Positions 55,345 to 63,719 of a stretch of 64,000 bases of DNA are shown piece by piece. The stretch lies in NCBI GenBank assembly GCA_050290225.1, contig JBNKHG010000026.1, forward strand, positions 128,352-192,351, written 5' to 3'. The notes below the pieces were generated by a model that was not told where the DNA came from, did no database searches, and saw nothing but the letters and a program-made list of their open reading frames with translations. Source of the stretch: JBNKHG01 sp050290225 (lineage in GTDB: Bacteria; Pseudomonadota; Gammaproteobacteria; Pseudomonadales; Cellvibrionaceae). Position 1 is the first letter of the stretch; each line of letters opens with the position of its first letter. A program made the translations under genes and the position numbers.

Positions 55345-58300
55345 TCAGTGTTGAAGCCTCTTCTTGACCTTAGCTTCGGAATCCTGCCAACCAGCTTCAC
55401 GCTCATAGGACGCGGCGATATCTTCGAGGACTCCCCCAACATAGGGATATTCGAAGTGCAAGCGCTCGGCCCAAGCGCGGTATTTCGCGGCGAGTTCGCG
55501 CTCCTGCCCACCCCCTTCCCCCCTAAAGTGAGCACCGCGCGAGTTAAGAGCACCGATATAGAACCCTCTGCCAATTTCCGGGGATGCTATTCCCTCCATC
55601 GCTTTGCAGACTGCTTCACAAGGCCATGTGCCTCCCTCTCCCTCTGGCGCCTTTGCCAGCAGTTGACCGAGGAAGTCATCACCAATATCGGCGCGGGCGT
55701 AGTCGCGACAAAGGCGCCTAACCTCGGCCAACCATTCGCCGAGCGCCGCCGCATCGATCTTTCCATTTTCGTCCGTGCCAGGAATCCTCTTTAACTGGCT
55801 GAGAAGGCGATAGGCAGCCGATGCAACTGCCGCCCTCTGCTCAGGATCCTCAATCTTCCATTCCGACGGATCCTCTCCTTCACCACTCCGCTTAAAGGCA
55901 AGCGCCACCGCCTGAACAAATACCACCGGTGATTGCGCGATCTGGTGTTCAAGATTCGGAATTCCATGCTCGGTGTGATCGAGGACGTCGATGAATAGGA
56001 ATTCGAGTTGAGCCATCTCATTAACAGTAACGCCCGCGCGACTGCCAAGCACATCCAGCCCCCTTGATAGATGGTAACTGTCAAGTTTGAATTGACCTTT
56101 CGGCTCCTCATGAACCGTGGCAACATCATGTAACAGCCGCTTGAGGCGAGACGTCTCGATTTCCTTAAAATCCATGTGGACAGCGTGGAAAGCCGCACGC
56201 GGCCGCTGGACTTCGAGAAGGCTATCGATCAGTTCAGTAAGCTCTGCGGTAGTGTGCCGCCCATAGATTGGGAATACGTCCTTCCAGTACCCCGCACGAA
56301 TGTCCCCCTCATAGTCGTCGAGGAGGCGCCAGGTGGATGCCTGAAAAGGCGCGCATACAAATAATCGTCTAAGTTCTATGGTGGACAACCCTTCGGCCGC
56401 AAACTGCAATACTCCGACACGCAAGTCGTCCTCAACCGCCAAAAGGAACCCCTGCAGACACCACTCCCCCTTACTCCTGAGCTCTCCGTCAATGAAAAGG
56501 CAACAGCGGATAAAATCGACTCGCGGCTTGATGCCGGTTATGCACGACACCGCGTAACGACCGACAGTACTAGCGGCCCCGCTGCCCTTAAGCAATTCCT
56601 TAACACCCTCAAAACCGCATGTGGTCCATATCTCTGTCATCGCTTCGCGGCGCAGTTGGTCGATCCGCTCATCCCGCTTTTGGAAATCAAGATCTTCATC
56701 CTCGATCTCCCGAGCAGATTCCTGCACCCAATGATCGGCAAACAACCAGCCATGCCGGATGACTGGATCGCGAGGTCGGAGGGATTCGTAGGCGGCGTTG
56801 GCACGGTCACGGGTCGCCTCACGAAGCTTCCGGTGTCGACCACGTCGAGTGAATGCGAACTGCCGGATGCGCTCGCGCAATTCGGCCTTGGCGGATTCGT
56901 TGGCATTACGGGACCACTCATCAATCAAGCCCCAGACCTTGGTTTGATCTTCCCCTGGCATACCCTGGAGAGACTCGATGAGGTCGCCTAGGCTTTTTTC
57001 GTCGTGGGACGGCCAAGCGATCAATAAGTCCAACGCCTTTCGATTGAAATCGTATATCTGCTCATCGGGAACGACCTGCCCCGCTCCAGAAGCATCGCTA
57101 CGCCAACGGGGCCTGTAACTGTAGTGCCCGATTCGGGAGCCTGGTTTTATTTGCTCGAGACAGATCTCCCAACCGACGTCCGGGAACTGCTTGGTGAGCA
57201 ACGCCAACACCTTCACTCTCTGTTCGACAGAGGCAGCGGTCTGCGGCATCCATGACCGGAATATCGCCTGAAGACTGCCGTCCGGTTTGTTCGCCCAGTT
57301 GTCGTTGATTTTTGGACGAGAAAGTTGTGCGAGGATCATTGTTACTCGCGCGAGATTTTGGGACTTCCAAGCAAGACATTCCAGCGCCCAAAGAAGACCT
57401 GTTCTCAACGGGGAACCACAAAACAAACTACTGCCGACCGGCTTGAGAAGGCCATAAACGACAGGGTCTTCGCGCTGCAGGTCTTCTTCGATGATCTTCA
57501 AGAATTCATTGGGCGCGGCTTCTGCGTAACGCGGAAGATCCCTGTCGTGGGAGAACAGCTTTTCAAGTGTCATTGGTGTTAGAAGCTTGCGAACAAGAAC
57601 TACGCACCGACTTTCGACATCGACACCAAGACGGCTCTGGAATAGGTTGTTTCCGTGGACCGACAGGATTACTAGTGTCTCGCAGATTCCCTCGCGCAAG
57701 GCGCTGGAGTGATCCCGCTTCTTTCCATGTAGAGCCGCGGCCCATCGGTCCTCTTCCGCCAACTCGAGCGCTGGGTCGGACTCGGAGAGGACGTATTCGG
57801 CCGCGTCGAAGAACCGGTCGAGGTCCGCAGGCGTAACCGTCCTCGCAATTGCAAACAAGGCGTCGATCTTCGAGACGACACCTCGATAACGTCCGGCAGA
57901 CCAAACCGGACTATCATCGAAGCCAAGAAGGTTTGCGACCTCGTCTTCAATCATCTCGTACGTTCTATCGGCTACAAAAGAGACGATTTCTCGATCTGCT
58001 TCCGATTCTGCGTGCCATGCACCGATCAGAGACATCGGCACAAGAGTTTTTGCCATGCTATCATCACCAGCCCAAGCCGGTGTTCTAATCGCGGCATTCT
58101 GCGAAAGACGGCGTCGCAGTATTGTCGGCGAAAGACCTGACTCGCTTGCAAGTCGATCAACGTCTCCTTCCTCGACTCCCATGGCGATGAGCGCCTTCTT
58201 AAAGGCGTCGTAGCCGAGCAGGTCGAGAGTGATGTCGGCTTTCGTATCTACCGCGTTGCGGGGACGGAAAACAATGCAGTGAAGCCGATGATACGCTTCA

Positions 58301-59415
58301 ACGAGTTCGCGCTCAGCTTCTTCGGAATGAACAACCGGGATGAAAGGCACGGAAGATGTCAGCATCTTCCTGAGCGTCTCCGGAGATGTGAATATAGCGG
58401 CGAGGTCTTTGAATTGGCGGAGTTCTTCGCTATCAAACAAGCAAGCAACAAAGGCGAGCGCCTCATCCCGCGAGTCGGCCGCCACAACGAATGGCCTATC
58501 GCTCGGTTTATTAAGCCACCCCTTGAACGCGTCGCGGTACGCGGCCATCGAGGGCGCGAAGACTTCGGGCGTCAGATGAGGCTTGCTGGCGTTCGCCCAG
58601 CGGAGCCATACCTGCTCGAGCGTCTCGTAGCCGCTGACCGGCAGGGCAAGTTGCTCGGCAAGCCAGATTTGAGCAGGCACCGACTGCTCCAACCATTGTT
58701 CAAGATCACTTGCATCGAAAGCTCTGACTGCCTTCCAATCACCAGCCTTGTTCTTACGATTCTCCCAGGTGGTCTTACCAGTCCAATTGCGAGGCGTTAC
58801 GAAGACGAAAGTGCCGTTCGCCCGTTCAGCGGGATCAACCGAGCTCAGCCGTGCAGTATAATCCTTCTCCGCCTTGGCACCCGGATTCTGGTCGGTGCCG
58901 AATTCCCAAAAGGAGCTCCCTTCCGGAACCCACGGTGTGGCAGCACCCGCATCAACGAAACCATCGGAGCCCTTGCGCTGCGCGTTGTCGTAGCCAGGAA
59001 AGTCCACTTGGCGGAGGTCGCGGCCTGTCGAATGCACCAACTTTCGCAGAAGAACCGGTAGGTGGGTGCGAGCGTCGATTTGACTGCCTGCCCAGTCCTC
59101 GATTTGCCTTGCCTTTATCGTTAGGAAACTCGGGACAAAGGCGCGAACCGCCACATCCTTTTCACCAACGCTCCGCTGTTGCTGTTCATAAGCGGCTTGC
59201 ATGTCGAGCAGCTGATTCTTATTAGCGCCAAACGTGTTTTCCAACCTAACCGCCATTTCGGGGGACAGAGCGGATTTACCATTGAGCATATTGGATAATG
59301 CCGGCCTACCAACACCAAGTCGCTTTGCTGCGTCAGTAATCGTCAGGCCGGCCGGGATGATTTTTTCGCGGATGTATGCACCTGGATGAGTGGAGCGATT
59401 GGGCGTGGTCGTCAT
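55345..59415 (-). CDS. HigA antitoxin-type HTH fused to a giant nuclease-like/helical protein, unknown
   Basis: This 1356-residue protein starts with an almost complete HigA antitoxin domain (residues 9-80): THPGAYIREKIIPAGLTI, the helix-turn-helix AAKRLGVGRPALSNMLNGK, LSPEMAVRLENTFG. No HigB toxin gene is nearby. Residues about 115-270 form a second domain with VDFPGYDNAQRKGSDGFVDA, SFWEFGTDQNPGAKAEKDY and FVFVTPRNW, holding D151, E171 and K181/K184; this reads as a possible PD-(D/E)xK-type core, though the catalytic assignment is uncertain. Around 309-322 FVVAADSRDEALAFVA resembles a degenerate P-loop. The long remainder is helical. Two palindromes upstream are likely its own operators. No function is known to me; defence is inferred from the island setting. 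Confidence 0.8.
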   Translation of the reverse strand: MTTTPNRSTHPGAYIREKIIPAGLTITDAAKRLGVGRPALSNMLNGKSALSPEMAVRLENTFGANKNQLLDMQAAYEQQQRSVGEKDVAVRAFVPSFLTIKARQIEDWAGSQIDARTHLPVLLRKLVHSTGRDLRQVDFPGYDNAQRKGSDGFVDAGAATPWVPEGSSFWEFGTDQNPGAKAEKDYTARLSSVDPAERANGTFVFVTPRNWTGKTTWENRKNKAGDWKAVRAFDASDLEQWLEQSVPAQIWLAEQLALPVSGYETLEQVWLRWANASKPHLTPEVFAPSMAAYRDAFKGWLNKPSDRPFVVAADSRDEALAFVACLFDSEELRQFKDLAAIFTSPETLRKMLTSSVPFIPVVHSEEAERELVEAYHRLHCIVFRPRNAVDTKADITLDLLGYDAFKKALIAMGVEEGDVDRLASESGLSPTILRRRLSQNAAIRTPAWAGDDSMAKTLVPMSLIGAWHAESEADREIVSFVADRTYEMIEDEVANLLGFDDSPVWSAGRYRGVVSKIDALFAIARTVTPADLDRFFDAAEYVLSESDPALELAEEDRWAAALHGKKRDHSSALREGICETLVILSVHGNNLFQSRLGVDVESRCVVLVRKLLTPMTLEKLFSHDRDLPRYAEAAPNEFLKIIEEDLQREDPVVYGLLKPVGSSLFCGSPLRTGLLWALECLAWKSQNLARVTMILAQLSRPKINDNWANKPDGSLQAIFRSWMPQTAASVEQRVKVLALLTKQFPDVGWEICLEQIKPGSRIGHYSYRPRWRSDASGAGQVVPDEQIYDFNRKALDLLIAWPSHDEKSLGDLIESLQGMPGEDQTKVWGLIDEWSRNANESAKAELRERIRQFAFTRRGRHRKLREATRDRANAAYESLRPRDPVIRHGWLFADHWVQESAREIEDEDLDFQKRDERIDQLRREAMTEIWTTCGFEGVKELLKGSGAASTVGRYAVSCITGIKPRVDFIRCCLFIDGELRSKGEWCLQGFLLAVEDDLRVGVLQFAAEGLSTIELRRLFVCAPFQASTWRLLDDYEGDIRAGYWKDVFPIYGRHTTAELTELIDSLLEVQRPRAAFHAVHMDFKEIETSRLKRLLHDVATVHEEPKGQFKLDSYHLSRGLDVLGSRAGVTVNEMAQLEFLFIDVLDHTEHGIPNLEHQIAQSPVVFVQAVALAFKRSGEGEDPSEWKIEDPEQRAAVASAAYRLLSQLKRIPGTDENGKIDAAALGEWLAEVRRLCRDYARADIGDDFLGQLLAKAPEGEGGTWPCEAVCKAMEGIASPEIGRGFYIGALNSRGAHFRGEGGGQERELAAKYRAWAERLHFEYPYVGGVLEDIAASYEREAGWQDSEAKVKKRLQH

Positions 59416-59445
59416 TGTTGACTACCTCCTTATAGGACTTGCCTG

Positions 59446-59467
59446 TATTGCGTAACGCTACACAATA
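59446..59467 (-). promoter_or_regulatory. HigA-type operator 1 upstream of the HigA-fusion gene
   Basis: Imperfect 22-bp palindrome: TATTGCG at 59446-59452, an eight-base centre, CACAATA at 59461-59467. It sits in a longer symmetric stretch with perfect nine-base outer arms CCTGTATTG (59442-59450) and CAATACAGG (59463-59471). It is 30-52 bp upstream of the start codon, where autoregulating antitoxins bind. TATTGCG/CGCAATA operators are known for higBA-type loci. Confidence 0.7.
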
Positions 59468-59481
59468 CAGGAACTTTACCG

Positions 59482-59503
59482 TATTGCGACGCGCTACGCA
59501 ATA
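59482..59503 (-). promoter_or_regulatory. HigA-type operator 2 upstream of the HigA-fusion gene
   Basis: TATTGCG at 59482-59488, eight-base centre ending in GCTA, and CGCAATA at 59497-59503: the perfect-arm version of operator 1. The two sites have the same length and spacing, and their centres are 36 bp apart. Paired sites suggest cooperative binding by HigA-domain dimers. Confidence 0.72.
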
Positions 59504-60223
59504 TAGGGCTTACGAGGTACGAAACAAGACGAGACCACTCTCATCCACTGGGTCGCCCCCTTGGTGTGTAACCTAGCCACCGGACCAACCATAGGATTTT
59601 CAATAAGTAGACTGCCGGAAAAGTGTCGGAAAACGAAAAAAGGAAAGGCGGATCCTAGCCCTGTGAAGATGGCGATGGCGCACTCGGAAGGATTTGAACA
59701 GGGCGGCCTTCGATCGCTCGGTCTGCAGAAATGCACCACAATTTAAAAACCTTTTAACATCAACAACTTACAATGGATCCACCCTCATTAAACCCCGCCA
59801 AACGCCGCCTAAACTCGCTGAAACCAGCAATTACCCTTCGCTGAGCGCGCCCACAGCAAGAACCGGCCATGCGTCGCCATACAATTGCACAACCCCGCTC
59901 GCCAACTGACTGACTGGTCAAAATTCAATCGGCAAAAGAGTGGCATACCGCGATTCATCCTCGTGATTGACTGGTTATTTTCTACCGAAGCTCTTCATCT
60001 GCGGCGTCACTTGAGCAGCTCTTTTCATCGAAATCGGTCTCGGACGGTTTCATTCGCGGCCTATGGCCGATGGTCCTTAATTGTCTAGGGAGCTATTTCA
60101 CCTCCAATACAGGCGCAACCAGATAGTCTTTAGAGTCATGCGTATAAATAAATATAGTCATTTGAAGAATGATTTAACTATCGGTAACATTTACGCAAAG
60201 ATTACGGAATTGAGGACACTCCC
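59504..60223. other. Intergenic region, no recognised gene
   Basis: The 720 bp between the operators and the small hydrophobic ORF contain several short ORFs on both strands without family features. No RNA gene or att-like copy of the tRNA-Met end was seen. Confidence 0.4.
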
Positions 60224-60313
60224 ATGATTATCCAAGCAGTTTTCGCACTGGCCCTGACGTTACTCGGTGTTATCGCTCACGACGACCTGGAAGCTAGTTG
60301 CACATCTAAGTAA
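60224..60313 (+). CDS. Very short hydrophobic peptide ORF followed by a terminator
   Basis: ATG at 60224 opens a 29-residue ORF (MIIQAVFALALTLLGVIAHD at its start, then a short polar tail) with a TAA at 60311. It is one hydrophobic segment plus an acidic end, and a GC hairpin with a T-rich tail follows 27 bp later, so it may be a short monocistronic transcript. TTGAGGA lies 8-14 bases upstream of the ATG. This size and shape is shared with type I toxin peptides, but no antisense RNA can be shown. It may equally be a chance ORF. Confidence 0.35.
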   Translation: MIIQAVFALALTLLGVIAHDDLEASCTSK

Positions 60314-60340
60314 GTTTTTAGGCTCCTCTCTCTCCCTTTG

Positions 60341-60367
60341 GCCCGCTGATCGCGGGCTCTTTGTTTT
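60341..60367 (+). terminator. Intrinsic terminator after the short peptide ORF
   Basis: GCCCGC (60341-60346) pairs with GCGGGC (60352-60357) around TGATC, followed by TCTTTGTTTT. A run of G residues follows. The orientation fits the short plus-strand ORF ending at 60313. Confidence 0.7.
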
Positions 60368-60425
60368 CAGGTATTTTGTTTTTTTTGGGGGGGGGATTTG
60401 CATCCGCTGCCTTTGTTTATTAGGC

Positions 60426-61082
60426 CTAGCGACTTACGCAAGACCATATAAACTCCCCACAAAAATCGACAAATGCGATATGAATTTCTTCAGCGAAATC
60501 CTCGACTTCCGGAAGAGACTTATTTTCTCCATTATCGACCCCCCAGACTTCATTGACCACGATATCATCAAGAAACTCATCAGCAGCTTTAAAGCGCCAC
60601 AAATGAGATGTTGAGCCCCGCGTGATGGATGTGAAGCCAGAGTTATTCTTGCCTATTGATCTAGGGATTAGCTTCCCGCTTTCGTCATAATGAAAAGTAA
60701 AATTACTTCTTAATCGCCCCAAATACTTTTCTACATCCTTATTTTTCTCGCCACCTTTTATGTATGCTTTCAGTTTGTCGAATTGCTCTTGGGTTCTTTT
60801 GTCACAGCGTGAAACTGCGTTTCTAAGCTTTTCGTTATCGTCTATTTCCTGTATAGACTTAAGCCCTTCATAAAGATGCGACCACTGTAGCTTAACGAAA
60901 TAAAGCTTTGCCCCATAGGCCTTATGTGATTCCTTTTGAACATTGTGTTCTTTCCAAAATTTCAACCCTTCGTTGGCGGTTTGTATATCATTGCAAGCCA
61001 TCATGAGTTTGACTATGACCGTATAGAAATCAGGGTCGGTCTCAAACAAGCTCTTATCAATATATTTGGTTCTAGTGGACAA
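60426..61082 (-). CDS. Hypothetical protein with HEPN-like RxnH motif
   Basis: A 218-residue helical cytoplasmic protein from AT-rich DNA. No family is recognised with certainty. RSNFTFHYDE (about residue 130) resembles the R-x(4-6)-H motif of HEPN ribonucleases, with an acidic C-terminal third (DNGENKSLPEVEDFAEEIH). The start is TTG at 61082: the upstream frame is closed by a stop and AAGGAA lies six bases before it. It is downstream of the YaaC-like gene on the same strand, 85 bp away. Similar helical HEPN-type proteins are common in defence islands, but this one is only a guess. Confidence 0.6.
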   Translation of the reverse strand: MSTRTKYIDKSLFETDPDFYTVIVKLMMACNDIQTANEGLKFWKEHNVQKESHKAYGAKLYFVKLQWSHLYEGLKSIQEIDDNEKLRNAVSRCDKRTQEQFDKLKAYIKGGEKNKDVEKYLGRLRSNFTFHYDESGKLIPRSIGKNNSGFTSITRGSTSHLWRFKAADEFLDDIVVNEVWGVDNGENKSLPEVEDFAEEIHIAFVDFCGEFIWSCVSR

Positions 61083-61118
61083 ACTATTTCCTTGCTCAAT
61101 CTAAAGGGCCTAACGTAT

Positions 61119-61153
61119 CCAGCAGGAGCACGCGGCGCGAAGGTCCCTGCTGG
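61119..61153. other. Hairpin between the HEPN-like and YaaC-like genes
   Basis: CCAGCAGG (61119-61126) pairs perfectly with CCTGCTGG (61146-61153) across 19 bases, followed on the plus strand by CTTTATTATGATTTTT. It reads as a terminator for plus-strand transcription, opposite to the genes here. GCCTAAC at 61109-61115 resembles an integron core site, but no matching second core was found. Confidence 0.4.
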
Positions 61154-61167
61154 CTTTATTATGATTT

Positions 61168-62217
61168 TTACTCACTACCAGAATTACTGGCATCTGACTC
61201 TGTAACCTTAAGGATGTCGTAGATCAACTCAATGACTAACTCCGGAAAACTGTGTTCTACGAGTTGTTGAGCCCGATTTATTGTTGGCCACATCGAATCT
61301 CCTTTATCCCCTAGTATAAGACTCATCCAGTGGGTAGGATAATACCTAACGAGCATGCCTAAAATATAGGAGATCATGTACGTTAAACACAGTTGAGAAT
61401 ACCTCTCGCCTGACGGGAAAGGTTCCGTTAGATGGAGCGATGGAATAGTGCCGAAGGTTTTGTTTATGTATGTGTGAACAAACATTGGTAGATTGTTCTT
61501 AAAAGTATCGCTGTCGCAGGTTAATGTGACCCAATCCCCTTCGGTAACTGTGCCATATCCTAGGTTTTCATAGGCTTCGCTAAACTGCTCGAAATTCTCG
61601 GCACTAACCTTTGCTGTAAATCCCGCTTCCTCACTATATGTCATGTCGTTTATCGAAGCATATTTCCTCACTCCAGAAATATTCGAATAGTCCTTTTGCA
61701 AGTCTGGTATCCGTGAGAATAGGTCGTCAACATTGAACTCACCGCCAAGTTCAGGCTTTTCATAATTCAGGCGCCAATCAACAGCGGATGAATTTGCATG
61801 CATTGATATTTGGTTATTTGTATGAGTGACAAAGTCATTAAAAAGGCCTGCGCATGTACGTATTTTTAGATTACTTAAATTTTGCAAGCCATTGCTGGTT
61901 TCGCCGGATAAAATATTGCCCCAAGCCATTGTTTCTAGTCCATGACTTGCCGTTAAATCCTCTTCGCCTCCACTTTTCTTCAGCAGTAGTAAAAGAGCCC
62001 TGCTTAATGAGGCTACGCCATAGAAAGTAAGTAGCGGTCTAACAGAATAGTTCGAATTAGCCGCATTTCTAAAATATTCACGAGATTGCTTTGCTGCAGA
62101 ATTTATTTCCCGAGTACGGCGGGTGTTTAATTCTCGATTGTGGATTTTATTGAACCATTTCTGAGTAATATCTCTGCTTTCTAAAGAAAGTAACTGTTGC
62201 CATGCTTCATTGTTCAT
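61168..62217 (-). CDS. YaaC-family protein, unknown function
   Basis: This 349-residue protein resembles the YaaC family: QSREYFRNAANSNYSVRPLL, then YGVASLSRALLLLLKK and SHGLETMAWGNIL. Long helices dominate and no catalytic motif is visible. YaaC-like proteins are frequent in accessory DNA. The C-terminus is acidic (TESDASNSGSE). It is AT-rich, like its neighbours, and has an 85-bp gap to the HEPN-like gene downstream, so the pair may be one unit. Function unknown. Confidence 0.7.
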   Translation of the reverse strand: MNNEAWQQLLSLESRDITQKWFNKIHNRELNTRRTREINSAAKQSREYFRNAANSNYSVRPLLTFYGVASLSRALLLLLKKSGGEEDLTASHGLETMAWGNILSGETSNGLQNLSNLKIRTCAGLFNDFVTHTNNQISMHANSSAVDWRLNYEKPELGGEFNVDDLFSRIPDLQKDYSNISGVRKYASINDMTYSEEAGFTAKVSAENFEQFSEAYENLGYGTVTEGDWVTLTCDSDTFKNNLPMFVHTYINKTFGTIPSLHLTEPFPSGERYSQLCLTYMISYILGMLVRYYPTHWMSLILGDKGDSMWPTINRAQQLVEHSFPELVIELIYDILKVTESDASNSGSE

Positions 62218-62530
62218 TGATTAATGGGGTTCCCTATTCTTCGCCAAGCCTACAAGGATTCACAACATATATATGGTGCATGCGTGTCATCCTGATTTTG
62301 GGTATCCGGCAGGCACTGTGATTAACAGATGAGAAAAGGAAAAGTGAGAAGTCCGCAAATTCCTTTCCGCAGATAAAGAGGGGGGATCTCCGCATCCAAA
62401 ATAATAGGGTCCAATTATCTAACTCCTCCCGAATTCATATCCCATTGACTTGCATCACTTTCTCTCTTTGCACCAGAGCGGCCGAACGATGGTGAAGCGC
62501 AGCAAACGTTGGAAGCCTTTTAAATACGAC
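62218..62530. other. Intergenic region, no recognised feature
   Basis: The 313 bp between the YaaC-like gene and the pseudogene hold no ORF with family features and no clear hairpin. An upstream promoter for the YaaC-like gene is expected here. Confidence 0.4.
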
Positions 62531-63486
62531 TCATATCGTAAGCGGCGAATCCTCCCAATTACATTGCAGGCTCTTATCAGCTGAGTGAGGTATGTAATAT
62601 TCATCTATATCGTGTTCAAACATTGCGCTAACGGAAATATTTGACAACTCACCTTGCTTCCAAAGCTCATGATGTGGGCCGAACTGTGCATAAAGAAGCA
62701 CTGCAACTGCGCTAACGCTGAACACAGTATGCCTAAGCGATGCACTACTGAGATTCTGCTCTCTATCATGCTTTGTTCCATTATAAGCATCGTACCAACT
62801 TAAAGATTGGGTCGGAGTCTCACTGTCCCAGTCTTTGAACGGAATTACCCCATTAAAATCCGGGTATAACCTAAATTTTACTTCGTACTCGTCCAAATGG
62901 AGAGGCTTCAAGAGCTTAACGTAATCATTTGTATCCATCCCAGTACCCGCCCGCCTCTCGATCTCCGCTGAGGGTAATCGTTTTCTCTCAGTATTGCTGA
63001 AAGACTTGATTCAACTTCCATGCAAGACAGCAATAATAGATTGCGTATTTCATGACCATATACATCTAGGTTCTCATCGGCAAGCTCGATGGTTTCCAAA
63101 ATGGCTTTTAGTTTTGCTAGAAGAATATTTGTTGCAACAAGACCCTGACCAATTGCTTAAGGATCCGATATGGGGCACCCTCTATCGCGGAAGTTATCTT
63201 CAATAGCCCCGGGCCTATAGATGCGAGGATGGAATTTTCCAGGAGCTATGGCTGCCCTTCCATGGTGCAAACTAACAGGTCTTGGCCTGATTCGATCAAG
63301 ATAATTGTTGACATGATCTTCAATGGGTTTTCCTTCGGCAGGGACCCCAGCCCATTGATTCATCATTCCTTCACGATCTAGATCGTATCTCCACATGTAA
63401 ATTAGCCCGTCACGCTCATAAGCAAATATCGGATGCCGCCTATGCCTGCTAGCATCAGTCCAATAAAATGAAGACACCTGTGACAT
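62531..63486 (-). pseudogene. Decayed gene of an uncharacterised helical protein family (in-frame stop and frameshift)
   Basis: Three reading segments join into one protein-like sequence. Segment 1 starts at ATG 63486 (TAGGAATA upstream) with MSQVSSFYWTDASRHRR and ends at TAA 63157-63159. The same frame continues past the stop with GQGLVATNILLAKLKAIL and HEIRNLLLLSCMEVESSLS. A frameshift near 62940-62965 then moves to the frame carrying TNDYVKLLKPLHLDEYEVKF and SLSWYDAYNGTKHDREQN. The last two are typical of one family of hypothetical proteins. The stop is a second, independent lesion, so decay is more likely than a sequencing error. HEPN-like R-N/H residues may be present. Confidence 0.72.
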
Positions 63487-63719
63487 TATTCCTATTCCCT
63501 TTTTTGTTTCGGATTTATACACATAATCGGTTTGAAACCCGCTCGTATTATTACCGGCCGAGTACTTTATGTACATCAATTTACCTTTTAACTGGCTTAG
63601 AATGGTCGCTATTGAGCGCAAATTATCCATTTTTCCTAAGGATTATTACGCGCCTGATATTTTGTTGTCATGGCAACATTTGGCAGATCAGCACGAAGGA
63701 AGTCCCTGAGGAGGTAGAG

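Noticed and set aside
59494..59746. Overlapping ORFs on both strands (61 and 81 residues) next to the operators
   Set aside because: No recognised domain, and one overlaps the palindromic operators.
61109..61153. Integron attC-like site (GCCTAAC core plus inverted repeat)
   Set aside because: Only one core-like heptamer is present; the matching second core and outer stem pairing are missing.
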